Assembly (NCBI RefSeq): GCF_000807925.1
Contig: NZ_JRVC01000008.1
Location: forward strand, 62,001-126,000
Length of the DNA stretch: 64,000 bases
Source: Novosphingobium subterraneum
GTDB lineage: Bacteria > Pseudomonadota > Alphaproteobacteria > Sphingomonadales > Sphingomonadaceae
Reading direction: 5' to 3'
Made by a program: the position numbers and the translations under genes. Within the stretch, counting starts at the first letter, position 1. Each line of letters starts with the position of its first letter. Below are positions 24,719 to 33,537 of this stretch, in pieces. The notes beneath the pieces are model-generated. The model did not search any database. It had not been told where the DNA came from and worked only from the letters and a program-made list of their open reading frames with translations.

Positions 24719-26281
24719 ATGGCGGCGGGTTCATCATTGCGACAACTGCTTGGCTCGGGGCGAATTTCCGAGGCTCTGGTCAAGGCGGGAGAGGCGCTTG
24801 CGGCCAATCCGCACGACGTCGAGGCCGGGTTCGTTGTCGCAGTTGCTCTGGCGGAGAGCGGGCGCGTTGCCGATGCGCTGAAGGCGATTGGGGCAGTGCT
24901 CAGAGCCGAACCCAGCAACGCCGAGTATCTTGCTCAACAGGCGAGATTTTTTCTTCTGGCCCGGCGGGAGGCCGATGCACTTGCCGCGGCGCGGCAGGCA
25001 GTAGATGCAGGGAGTTCGGAGCCGCTGGTGCTGGACACGATCGGCTGCGTGTTTGCCCGCCTTGGCGCGCATGACGAGGCGCTGCCCTTGTTCGAAAAGG
25101 CCGTGGCGTCTGCCCCGGAAGTGATTGAATTCCAGTTCAATCTTGGCAGCACACTGGGGTTCTTCGGCCGAGTTGACGAAGCTGCCCGCGCCTATGAGGC
25201 CATACTTGCGCGCGAGCCCGGTCATGGCCGGGCGCATCTTGCCCTTGCAGGACTGCGCCGAGCCTCCGCCGGGGCTGGAATCGCCCGGATTGCGGCTGCC
25301 TTGTCGCAAAATCCCGATCCCGAAGAGGAAGTCAGGCTGCGCTATGCCGCTTTCCAACTCTACGAGGCAGAAGGGCAACTCGACGAGGCAAACGCACAAC
25401 TCTCCCTGGCCAACGCGAGGCACAGGGCCCACCTCGGCTACCAGTTCGAGACCGATCAGGCGCTGTTCGAGATCATCCGCCGCACCTTCGTTCGCGACCT
25501 GCCACTGGCCCCCGACAGCCGCCTCGACGACGCACCGATCTTCGTCGTCGGACTGCCTCGCACCGGCACGACCCTGGTTGACAGGATCCTGTCCTCGCAT
25601 GGCGACGTGACTTCTGCCGGGGAGCTTCAAGCCATGCCGCTGGCGGTGAAGCAATTGTCCGGGACATCATCGCGGTTGGTCCTCGACTTGGCGACAGTGG
25701 AGGCGAGCCGAGGCGTTTCGGCGCAGAAGATGGGAGAGCTCTATCTCGCTCGTGCGCGTCAGAATGCCGGGGCCTCCGGGCCCCGGTTTACCGACAAGTT
25801 TCCTTTGAATTTCCTGTACATAGGATACATCCTCCAGGCGCTGCCGCATGCGAGCATCGTCTGTCTGCGGCGCGGGGCGATGGACAGTGTGTGGAGCAAC
25901 TACAAGCACCTGTTCGCCTTGGGTTCGCCCTACTATCGCTGGTCCTACGATCTGATGGACACGGCGCGCTATGTGCTGCTATTCCAGCGCTTGATGGCGT
26001 TCTGGCGCCAGCGCTTTCCGGGCCGAATTCATGAGGTTACCTATGAATGGCTGGTTGCGGATCAGGAGACCGAGACCCGCAAGCTGCTGACTCACTGCGG
26101 GCTTGAATGGGATCCGGCCTGCCTCGACTTCCACCGGAACGAAGCAGCCGTGTCCACGCCAAGCGCGCAACAGGTGCGCCAGCCGATCAATACGGGATCG
26201 GTTGGCCGGTGGCGGGACCATGAAAGGCACCTTGGCGAGGTCATGGAATTCTTCGCCGCGAATGGCATACCGCTCGATTGA
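24719..26281 (+). CDS. TPR-repeat sulfotransferase family protein
   Basis: A 520-residue cytoplasmic protein. Residues about 20-230 form several TPR helical repeats (for example GRVDEAARAYEAILAREPGH), and the C-terminal half is a sulfotransferase domain with the PAPS 5'-phosphosulfate loop FVVGLPRTGTTLVDRIL near 279-296 and a later DKFPLNFLYIG block. Such proteins are common in alphaproteobacteria; the acceptor is unknown. It is divergent from the DUF3008 gene and faces the receptor gene at 26407 end to end. Confidence 0.82.
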   Translation: MAAGSSLRQLLGSGRISEALVKAGEALAANPHDVEAGFVVAVALAESGRVADALKAIGAVLRAEPSNAEYLAQQARFFLLARREADALAAARQAVDAGSSEPLVLDTIGCVFARLGAHDEALPLFEKAVASAPEVIEFQFNLGSTLGFFGRVDEAARAYEAILAREPGHGRAHLALAGLRRASAGAGIARIAAALSQNPDPEEEVRLRYAAFQLYEAEGQLDEANAQLSLANARHRAHLGYQFETDQALFEIIRRTFVRDLPLAPDSRLDDAPIFVVGLPRTGTTLVDRILSSHGDVTSAGELQAMPLAVKQLSGTSSRLVLDLATVEASRGVSAQKMGELYLARARQNAGASGPRFTDKFPLNFLYIGYILQALPHASIVCLRRGAMDSVWSNYKHLFALGSPYYRWSYDLMDTARYVLLFQRLMAFWRQRFPGRIHEVTYEWLVADQETETRKLLTHCGLEWDPACLDFHRNEAAVSTPSAQQVRQPINTGSVGRWRDHERHLGEVMEFFAANGIPLD

Positions 26282-26300
26282 CCAGACAGAGTTGATGACG

Positions 26301-26334
26301 AAAAAAGGGCCGCCTGTCTTGCGACGGGCGGCCC
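26301..26334 (-). terminator. Rho-independent terminator of the TonB receptor gene
   Basis: On the minus strand GGGCCGCC...GGCGGCCC forms an eight-base-pair stem (26334-26327 with 26314-26307) followed by six T (26306-26301). It lies about 70 bp after the receptor stop and is oriented to end that transcript. Confidence 0.85.
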
Positions 26335-26374
26335 AGTCTTCGCAGGAACTCTTGGCGTCCATGGCAGGACAAGC

Positions 26375-26400
26375 GGCCGGTCTGCTGAAACAGACCGGCC
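26375..26400 (-). promoter_or_regulatory. Perfect 10-bp hairpin after the receptor stop
   Basis: GGCCGGTCTG and CAGACCGGCC enclose a six-base loop directly after the receptor stop, upstream of the T-tailed terminator. Without a T run it is more likely a 3' end-protecting structure than a terminator itself. Confidence 0.6.
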
Positions 26401-26406
26401 CGATAT

Positions 26407-28863
26407 TCAAAACCTCAGGAAGTACTCGATGCCGACCTTGCGGGGGGCGATGACCGAGTTGCTGTAATAGCGCGAGACGATGCCATCGTTTATGATGCGG
26501 CGCGAACGGTCTTCGCCGACCGACGATATTGCGTAAGTGTTGAACAGATTGTCTGCGTAGATGCGGACCTCGTACTTGTCGCGGCGGTAGCCGATCGACG
26601 CTCGGGCCAGGAGGTAATCGGCAATGGTTTCGCCCCCGGCGCGGCCACCGATGCGCGAAAGGACTTCGCCCTGGTAGGTGGCGGTAAAGTTGGTCGAAAG
26701 AACCGCGTCGGAACCAACGTTCATGTCGTAAGTCATGCCGAGGCTTGCGGTATGCCGTGCCGTGCCCGGCAGGCGATCGCCATCGAAGACGGTGACGCGA
26801 ATGTTCTTGGGCCGCCGATTGAGGTTCTGGTTGCGGATTGTCAGCAGGCCGACCACGTCCTCGGTCAACCGTGAGTCATTGTAGGAGTAGCTGCCGGTGA
26901 TGGTCACCCCGTCGTCCGGCTTGGCATTGAAGGTGGCTTCGATGCCCTTCGATACCGCAGAGCCCCCGTTGGCGGTGATTCCGGCTATGCCGTATTGCGT
27001 TTGCGAGGCGAGCTGGATGCCTTCCCACTTGATGTGGTAGCCGGAAATCGTGGTCTGAAGCTTGCCGCCAAACAGCGTGGCGCGGATGCCGATTTCCTTG
27101 TTCTGGGTCTTGTCCGGACCGTAGAACTGTTCGTTCGGCAAGGCGCAGGCGTTCTGGACGTCTTCAAGGTCTTCAGGGCAAGGCGGGACGCTATTTGGAC
27201 CGCCGATGCGATACCCTTCGCTGTAGGTCCCGTAGACCATCAGGTCTGGCGTGATCTTGAATGACGTGTTGAACTTCCACACCACGCCGTCCTGGCCAGA
27301 GTCACCGCCGCCCGTATCAAAGCGCAGCACCGGTACCGGTTCGAGCAGAGGCAGTGAAATGCCACCGTCCGTCTTTGCATCATAATCAAAATAGCGGCCA
27401 CCGGCGGTAACCTGCCACTGCGGCGTGATCTCGAAGGTGCCTTCGCCGAATATGGCCTTTTCGATGATCTTGCTGTTGTTGAAGCTCGCGTACTCGATCG
27501 GCTCGGGATAGGCGGGCGAATAGGTTACCGGGCCGAAGTAGAATTCGGGCAGGCCGGGGGTCACTTCTCGGTATGTGCCCCTGGTCTTGCGCTCGTTGTA
27601 GAAGCCGCCGACCACCCAGCTGAACGGTCCGCCGTGCGTCGAGACGAAGCGCACTTCCTGGTTGAACTGCTTGATGTCGGTTGCCGAGCGGGTGAAGCCC
27701 GAGAACTGCGGAAACAGTTCATAGCCATAATCGAGGTCGAGCAGAAGGTCGGTAACGTCTGCTGAACTGCGGATTTTCTGATGCGAATAGGCGGTTGCCG
27801 AGACCATCTGGGCAATGTCGCCCAACTCGATCTGGACTTCGCCGCTGACCAGGTGGACCTTGCGCCTTGACGGTTCCAGATAGCGCGAAACCGCTTCGTA
27901 TCGACCGGTCCCGAAGACGCCGGCGCCATTGACCTGACGACCGTTGGTCGACGTGTCCTGGAAAGCATAGTTGATGTAGATGCCAATGGTTTCCGAGGGA
28001 AACAGCGCGAGCGTGTTGCGGGTGGTGAAGGTATGCTCGAAGTTGGCATCCTTGTAGGTATAGAGGTTGGCCGCAATCTGCTCCGGGGTTCCGAGCGGAT
28101 CGGTGCGCGACGTGGTCGGGCCGCCAGGCTGGGGTAGTGAGACGCCCGGTTCCCGCAACAGCGCGACATAATCGATGAAGCCCGGATCGTTGTAGTACCC
28201 GACCGTCGAGCGCAATGCGACCTTGTCGGTAATGATCGGAATGTTGATCGTGGCGTCAGCCTGGAAGCCGGGATCGTCTGCCTGCGCCACGTCATAGACG
28301 CGGCCGTGGAAGCTGGCCGACCAGCGTGTCGGGTCCGGCCGGTTGGGGATGTAGCGGATGGCACCGGCAAGGGTTCCGACGCCGTACAGGGTGCCTTGCG
28401 GGCCAAGCAGCGTTTCAACGCGCGCAATGTCGAGGAGCTTGAAATCCTGGTAGAGCGGCACCTCGCCAAGATAGATGGCGACGGCGTTGTCGGAGTTGTT
28501 CCCGGTCACACCGACGTCCGCGGCAGAAAGGCCGCGCATCACGATCGAGCCGGTAGAACGCGGACCGGTGTCGAGGATCGTGAGGCCGGGAGTGAAGGCT
28601 GCGAGGCCTCGGACATCGTCGATCCGCTTTTCCGTCAGTTCGGCACCACCGACTGCAGTGATGTTGATCGGAACATCCTGGAGAGAAACGGCCCGGCGCG
28701 TGGCAGTGACGACGATGGTGCCGCCCTCGCTTGCAGCGTCAGCTTCGGCTGAAACTTCGGCGCCGTCGGCGGCCGGGGCTTCCTGTGCGATAGCAGGAAG
28801 AGCCGCGATGCTGGCCAGCGCGCTGGCTGAAAGGAGCGCTGCGCGCTTCAGGGAAAACGTCAT
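26407..28863 (-). CDS. TonB-dependent outer-membrane receptor
   Basis: An 818-residue receptor. Signal peptide ends LPAIAQ; plug start GGTIVVTATRRAVSLQDVPI; plug motif RVETLLGPQGTLYGVGTLAG; C-terminal barrel ending RKVGIEYFLRF. It is divergent from a hybrid histidine kinase gene, with an acylase gene further on, so the transported compound may be what the kinase senses. The substrate cannot be told from sequence. Two 3' hairpins, one with a T tail, end the gene. Confidence 0.92.
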   Translation of the reverse strand: MTFSLKRAALLSASALASIAALPAIAQEAPAADGAEVSAEADAASEGGTIVVTATRRAVSLQDVPINITAVGGAELTEKRIDDVRGLAAFTPGLTILDTGPRSTGSIVMRGLSAADVGVTGNNSDNAVAIYLGEVPLYQDFKLLDIARVETLLGPQGTLYGVGTLAGAIRYIPNRPDPTRWSASFHGRVYDVAQADDPGFQADATINIPIITDKVALRSTVGYYNDPGFIDYVALLREPGVSLPQPGGPTTSRTDPLGTPEQIAANLYTYKDANFEHTFTTRNTLALFPSETIGIYINYAFQDTSTNGRQVNGAGVFGTGRYEAVSRYLEPSRRKVHLVSGEVQIELGDIAQMVSATAYSHQKIRSSADVTDLLLDLDYGYELFPQFSGFTRSATDIKQFNQEVRFVSTHGGPFSWVVGGFYNERKTRGTYREVTPGLPEFYFGPVTYSPAYPEPIEYASFNNSKIIEKAIFGEGTFEITPQWQVTAGGRYFDYDAKTDGGISLPLLEPVPVLRFDTGGGDSGQDGVVWKFNTSFKITPDLMVYGTYSEGYRIGGPNSVPPCPEDLEDVQNACALPNEQFYGPDKTQNKEIGIRATLFGGKLQTTISGYHIKWEGIQLASQTQYGIAGITANGGSAVSKGIEATFNAKPDDGVTITGSYSYNDSRLTEDVVGLLTIRNQNLNRRPKNIRVTVFDGDRLPGTARHTASLGMTYDMNVGSDAVLSTNFTATYQGEVLSRIGGRAGGETIADYLLARASIGYRRDKYEVRIYADNLFNTYAISSVGEDRSRRIINDGIVSRYYSNSVIAPRKVGIEYFLRF

Positions 28864-29177
28864 GAAACCCTCACTTTGTTGTTTTGTCTCTTGTGGCTTC
28901 AGTCACCCTCGGCATCGGTGCAGCGCTGGCTCTGGCTTGAGCTCTGTTCGCGGCGCCGATGCATTTCTCCCCGGTATTCGATCCGGAATGGGGCGAAGCT
29001 AACCGCTGCATGCCGTGCGACTATGGGTCATTTGACGTACTACAGCGGCCTTCGGGGCGGGTTCGCACCTTTGGGTGTACGTAGATCGGCCCATCCTCTG
29101 ACGGCGCGGTCTTGGCCACTATCACCTGCATGGAACGAGCCAGGCTGGATTCTGCGGGACGGGCGGCTGCATCGGGC
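28864..29177. promoter_or_regulatory. Divergent TonB receptor / sensor kinase control region
   Basis: 314 bp between divergent genes. No small gene is seen. ACGTAC (29035-29040) and GTACGT (29077-29082) form an inverted pair with flanking similarity (ACGTACTAC and, in reverse, CTACGTACAC), which might mark a regulator site. No clear sigma-70 promoter could be chosen by eye. Confidence 0.3.
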
Positions 29178-32100
29178 ATGTCGCGCTCCACCACGATCGT
29201 TCCCGAGCGTCGCTCCTACAATCAGTGGGCGGCGGTCCAGACGCTCGATGACTTCGCACATCGCCATACCGGTGAGGAAGCGCGAGAAGGCCCGGCTTCG
29301 CGCGTGGTGGCAGCAGCGCTGGGGACGAGTTCCTCGCTGGTCTACGAGGCAATCGGAGCGGCCATCACCGTGCTGTACGGCCTCAAGGTCGGCATTGCGG
29401 CGATTGTTACGGGTTGCCTGATCCTGCTCCTGATCGGTCTTCCGATAACCCTGAATGCTGCGCGGCGAGGGATCGATGTCGATCTGATTTCGCGCGGGAA
29501 TGGCTTTGGCTACCTCGGTTCGACCATCAGCACGCTCATCTACGCCACCTTCACCTTCCTGTTGCTCGCGCTCGAAGCGAGCATCCTTGCTGACGCGCTG
29601 CGGCAGGCGACGGGCTTGCCGCTCGAGCTCGGTTACTTTGTCGCGACTTTCGTCGTGGTGCCGCTGGCGCTCCAGGGCATGCGTTTCATCGCACGTTTTC
29701 AGGCGTGGACGCAGCCCATGTGGATTGCGCTGCAACTGGTGCCGGTTGCCTACATTGCCTGGAACATTGGCGACGTCGGAGACGTGTGGAGCGGGTTCAA
29801 CGGGGTATACGCGCCACGCTCTGCCCTCGTTTCGTTCGGTTTTGCGCTTTCGGTCATGCTCTCGCTGCTGCCGCGGATCGGTGAACAGGCCGGGCACCTG
29901 CGCTTCCTGCCTCCGCCGGAGCAGATCGGGGTGCAGCGATGGTGGAGCGCGGTGCTGCTCGGCGGTTCGGGCTGGGTCGTGATTGGCGGCCTGAAAATGG
30001 CCATCGGCGGGGTGCTGGCAGCCTGGACGATTGGCCGGGGAATTGCGCCCGATGCCGCGGCATCAGTCAGTCGCATCCACGTGCAGGCTTTCGCCGCCAT
30101 CGGAGGTGGCCGCGAGGCGGGGGTGCTGCTGGTGCTGCTGTTCGCGGTGGTCTGTCAGACGCGTGCGAACCTGACCAACGCCTTTGCCGGGTCGGTTGCG
30201 TGGTCGAACCTGTTTGCGCGGCTGACGCAGGGGTACTCTTCCCGCCATGTCTGGCTGCTGTTCAATGTCGGGCTGGCAGCCATGCTGCTGTTCTTTGGCA
30301 TCACCCGTTCGTTCGACGTGGTGATGATCCTCTATGCAAGCCTTGCAGCAAGCTGGATCGGACCACTCGCGGCGGACCTTGTGGTGTCACGGGCCTTGCG
30401 GCTCAACCCGGCCGACCCCGAGTTTCAGCGGGCTTATCTCTATGATGTGAACCCTGTCGGCATCGGGGCGATGCTGTTGTCGCTGATCGCTTCGGCGGTA
30501 TGCCAGCTCGGGTTTGCGGGGGAAGTGGCGCAGGCCTTTTCGCCGGTCATCGGGCTGGTCGTGGCATGCCTTGCCGCGCCGCTGCTCGCCGGGCTTACGC
30601 ACGGGCGCTATTATCTTGCCCGCAGGAGAGAGGCCGGGGCTCCGGCGGGGGTCGCCTGCGTGATCTGCGAGAATAGGTTCGAGCGAGCCGATACTGCACA
30701 TTGTCCGTTCTATTCCGGCGCGATCTGTTCGCTGTGCTGCACGCTGGAGACGCGGTGCCACGATGCATGCAAGCAGGGTGCCCGCGCCACCGAGCAGTTC
30801 ACCAACATCGCCGAGCGCCTGCTGCCGCGCGTCCTGGCGCGCCATGTCCACACCACCACCGGGCATTTCGTTGGCGTGGCCGGAGCGTTCACGCTGGCCA
30901 ACATGCTGGTGCTGGGCCTGATCGGACGCGAGTATGCGCGCTACTATCCGGCGCTTTCGACCCACGTCTGGTCGATCCTGTTTGCGGTGTTCCTGGTGTT
31001 CTTCTTCATGTCGGGCGTGGGCTCCTGGTTCATCGTGCTGGCGCATGAAAGCCGGCGGGCCGCGCTGGACGAGACACGGCGGCATCTGGGGGAACTGGAG
31101 CAGGAGATCGTCGCGCATGAAGCGACCGACGCTGCGCTGCAGAAGGCTCGCGAGGTGGCCGAGAACGCCAACGCCGCCAAGAGCCGTTACCTCGTTTCGG
31201 TGAGTCACGAAATCCGCTCGCCGCTCAATTCGATCTACGGCTACGCGCAATTGCTGGAGCGCGGGAGCGACCTGAATCCGGGCGAGGTGGGCAAGGTCAT
31301 CTGCCGGTCGAGCGAGCACCTTTCCAATCTGGTCGACGGGCTGCTGGATATTGCACAGGTCGAGGCTGGCGTGCTGCGCTTGTCGCGCGATACGATCCGC
31401 CTTCCGGCGTTCGTCGAGCAAATCGCCAACATGTTCCGGCCGCAGGCGCAGGCCAAGGGGCTGACGTTCCGCCTGGAGACGCCAAGGCAACTGCCCGAGT
31501 TCGTGCGGGGCGACCAGAAGCGGTTGCGGCAGGTGCTGATCAACCTGATCTCGAACGCGATCAAGTTCACGCCGGCCGGCTCGGTGACCTTCCGCATCGG
31601 CTGGCGCGGCGAGATCGCGACGTTCGAGGTGATCGACACCGGCATCGGCATCGCGCCCGAGGACATGGACCGTATCTTCGGCGCGTTCGAGCGAGGGAAC
31701 AGCAATTCCGTGGCGGGGCAGCCGGGGATAGGTCTTGGCCTCGCGATCACCTCGACGCTGGTGCACGTGATGGGCGGAGACCTGACCGTCGACAGCACGC
31801 TGGGGGAGGGCACGCGGTTTGCCCTGCGGCTGATGCTTTCCCGGCCGGTTACGCAACCGGTGCAGAGCCATCGCGCGGATGTCATTACCGGGTATGAAGG
31901 CGAGCGGCGCCGGGTGCTGGTAGTTGACGACGATGCAGCGCAGGCTTCGGTCATCGAGAACCTGCTGCGGCCACTGGGCTTTGTGGTTACCGGTGCGCGC
32001 GACGGGGACACCGCGATCGCGCTGGCTGCGGCGACGCGGCCCGACATCGTGTTCATGGACATCTCGATGCCCGGCAAGACCGGGTGGGAGACGGCCGGTC

Positions 32101-32537
32101 TGCTACGAGCGGCGCACGGCGGTTCCTTGCGGATTGTCATGGTTTCGGCCGACGCGCACCAGTTCAGGCGGGGCGGAGACGGGCACGATCCGCACGACAT
32201 GTTCCTGACCAAGCCGATTGAACTCGACAGCCTGCTCGATGCGCTTTCCTGGCAGTTGGACCTGACCTGGACCGTGCAGGATGGCAGTCCGCGAAAATCG
32301 CCCGCTGCCGCGACGGTGGAACTGCACTTGCCGGCTGCAGCACTGCCTTTTGTACCCGAGATCGAAAGCCTCGCGCGGATCGGCAATGTCCGCGCGATCC
32401 AGACCCGCCTCTCAGAGCTTGAGGATGCCGTCCCCGATGCAGCCCGCTTCGTCGCACACCTTCGTTCCAGTCTCGAATGCTTCGATTTCAAGGGCCTGCG
32501 CGAAGCCCTCCGACGAGGCGTCGTCAATGTTCAGTGA
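29178..32537 (+). CDS. Hybrid histidine kinase with NCS1 transporter-like sensor
   Basis: About 1119 residues. The N-terminal half is an NCS1 (purine-cytosine permease type) transporter domain of roughly 12 helices. A Cys-rich module (eight Cys within about 494-531: CVIC, HC, CSLCC, RCHDAC) follows, then two helices, a coiled coil, HisKA with His677 (SHEIRSPLN), an ATPase (NAIKF, DTGIGI, GIGLGLA) and a receiver domain with Asp961. A transporter fused to a kinase suggests sensing of a transported solute, as proposed for CbrA. Starts at 29130 and 29112 (TTG) are also possible. The response regulator gene overlaps its 3' end. Confidence 0.88.
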   Translation: MSRSTTIVPERRSYNQWAAVQTLDDFAHRHTGEEAREGPASRVVAAALGTSSSLVYEAIGAAITVLYGLKVGIAAIVTGCLILLLIGLPITLNAARRGIDVDLISRGNGFGYLGSTISTLIYATFTFLLLALEASILADALRQATGLPLELGYFVATFVVVPLALQGMRFIARFQAWTQPMWIALQLVPVAYIAWNIGDVGDVWSGFNGVYAPRSALVSFGFALSVMLSLLPRIGEQAGHLRFLPPPEQIGVQRWWSAVLLGGSGWVVIGGLKMAIGGVLAAWTIGRGIAPDAAASVSRIHVQAFAAIGGGREAGVLLVLLFAVVCQTRANLTNAFAGSVAWSNLFARLTQGYSSRHVWLLFNVGLAAMLLFFGITRSFDVVMILYASLAASWIGPLAADLVVSRALRLNPADPEFQRAYLYDVNPVGIGAMLLSLIASAVCQLGFAGEVAQAFSPVIGLVVACLAAPLLAGLTHGRYYLARRREAGAPAGVACVICENRFERADTAHCPFYSGAICSLCCTLETRCHDACKQGARATEQFTNIAERLLPRVLARHVHTTTGHFVGVAGAFTLANMLVLGLIGREYARYYPALSTHVWSILFAVFLVFFFMSGVGSWFIVLAHESRRAALDETRRHLGELEQEIVAHEATDAALQKAREVAENANAAKSRYLVSVSHEIRSPLNSIYGYAQLLERGSDLNPGEVGKVICRSSEHLSNLVDGLLDIAQVEAGVLRLSRDTIRLPAFVEQIANMFRPQAQAKGLTFRLETPRQLPEFVRGDQKRLRQVLINLISNAIKFTPAGSVTFRIGWRGEIATFEVIDTGIGIAPEDMDRIFGAFERGNSNSVAGQPGIGLGLAITSTLVHVMGGDLTVDSTLGEGTRFALRLMLSRPVTQPVQSHRADVITGYEGERRRVLVVDDDAAQASVIENLLRPLGFVVTGARDGDTAIALAAATRPDIVFMDISMPGKTGWETAGLLRAAHGGSLRIVMVSADAHQFRRGGDGHDPHDMFLTKPIELDSLLDALSWQLDLTWTVQDGSPRKSPAAATVELHLPAAALPFVPEIESLARIGNVRAIQTRLSELEDAVPDAARFVAHLRSSLECFDFKGLREALRRGVVNVQ

Positions 32538-33456
32538 TACCATTGCCGGGCAGGCCGGGCGCGACACCGTGCTTGTCGTCGACGACAATCCCGAATCCCT
32601 GCATTTCCTGATCGACACGATCGAACGGGCCGGGATGACCGTGCTGATCGCCACGAATGGTGAGAATGCCCTCGAGCTGCTGGAGCACGTTGCTCCGGAT
32701 CTGATCCTGATCGATGCGATCATGCCGGGACTGGACGGGTTCGACACGACGCGAGCGATCAAGAAGCAGCCGCGGCTGGCGGACATCCCGGTGATCTTCA
32801 TGACCGGTCTTACCGAGACCGAACATGCAGTCCGGGCGCTGGACGCGGGCGGAGTGGACTATGTCCGCAAACCCATTGCGATCGAGGAACTGCTGGCGCG
32901 GATGCGGGTGCATCTTGCGGGCGCGCGGGTCTCGCAGGCGGGAAGGTCCGCTCTCGACGCAACCGGCAGGCATCTTTTCGCGGTGGACCGTGCGGGGCAG
33001 CTGCTTTGGGCAACGCCGCAAGTGGAGCACCTGATGGCGTCGATGGGCGGCGGGGATCGGTTGCCACCGGACTTTGCCGGGCCGGTTGCCCGCTTGATGG
33101 CCCTGCGTGACAATCCGGACGCGACCTTGCGTTTCGAGGCCGGGGCGCAGGTCGTCGAGCTGGTCCTCGTCGGACCCTTACGTCGCGACGAGGGCGAGGG
33201 GCGGGAGGTGCTGGTGCGGTTGAATCTCATCCGCGAAGGCGCCGACCTGGAGCGCCTGCGAGACCGTTATGGGCTGACCCAGCGAGAGGCCGAGGTTCTG
33301 CTGTGGATCAGCTATGGCAAGCCCAACCGGGTGATCAGCGAGATCCTGGGGATCAGCCCGCGCACGGTGAACAAGCATCTGGAGCAGGTTTTCGAGAAGC
33401 TGGGCGTCGAGACACGAGCGGCGGCGGCGGCTTTCGCGGTGCGGACAATTGCCTGA
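32527..33456 (+). CDS. LuxR/NarL-type response regulator
   Basis: A 309-residue regulator. Receiver domain (about 13-125) has Asp19/Asp20, phospho-acceptor Asp63 (LIDAIMPG) and Lys in VRKP. A middle region (about 140-235) follows, then a LuxR helix-turn-helix (TQREAEVLLWISYGKPNRVI...SPRTVNKHLEQVFEKLGV). It overlaps the kinase gene by 11 bases, so both are made together, and it is probably the kinase's output. The middle domain between receiver and HTH is longer than in plain NarL proteins. Likely targets are the divergent receptor gene and perhaps the acylase. Confidence 0.9.
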   Translation: MFSDTIAGQAGRDTVLVVDDNPESLHFLIDTIERAGMTVLIATNGENALELLEHVAPDLILIDAIMPGLDGFDTTRAIKKQPRLADIPVIFMTGLTETEHAVRALDAGGVDYVRKPIAIEELLARMRVHLAGARVSQAGRSALDATGRHLFAVDRAGQLLWATPQVEHLMASMGGGDRLPPDFAGPVARLMALRDNPDATLRFEAGAQVVELVLVGPLRRDEGEGREVLVRLNLIREGADLERLRDRYGLTQREAEVLLWISYGKPNRVISEILGISPRTVNKHLEQVFEKLGVETRAAAAAFAVRTIA

Positions 33457-33478
33457 GGCCGTGCCCGGTTACCGAATT

Positions 33479-33507
33479 GGCGAAGGGTCCCGCTCTCTTC
33501 CTTCGCC
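33479..33507 (+). promoter_or_regulatory. Intercistronic hairpin between regulator and acylase genes
   Basis: GGCGAAGG (33479-33486) pairs with CCTTCGCC (33500-33507), a perfect eight-base-pair stem with a 13-base loop and no T tail. It may partly separate acylase expression from the two-component genes. Confidence 0.45.
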
Positions 33508-33537
33508 ATGCTGCGGGAAAGGCGCTAGGACAGGTCG

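Noticed and set aside
30387..31871. Long open frame of 494 codons on the minus strand
   Set aside because: It lies wholly inside the histidine kinase gene, whose ATPase and kinase motifs are unmistakable; it is a GC-rich shadow frame with a His/Arg/Gln-rich, non-protein-like composition.
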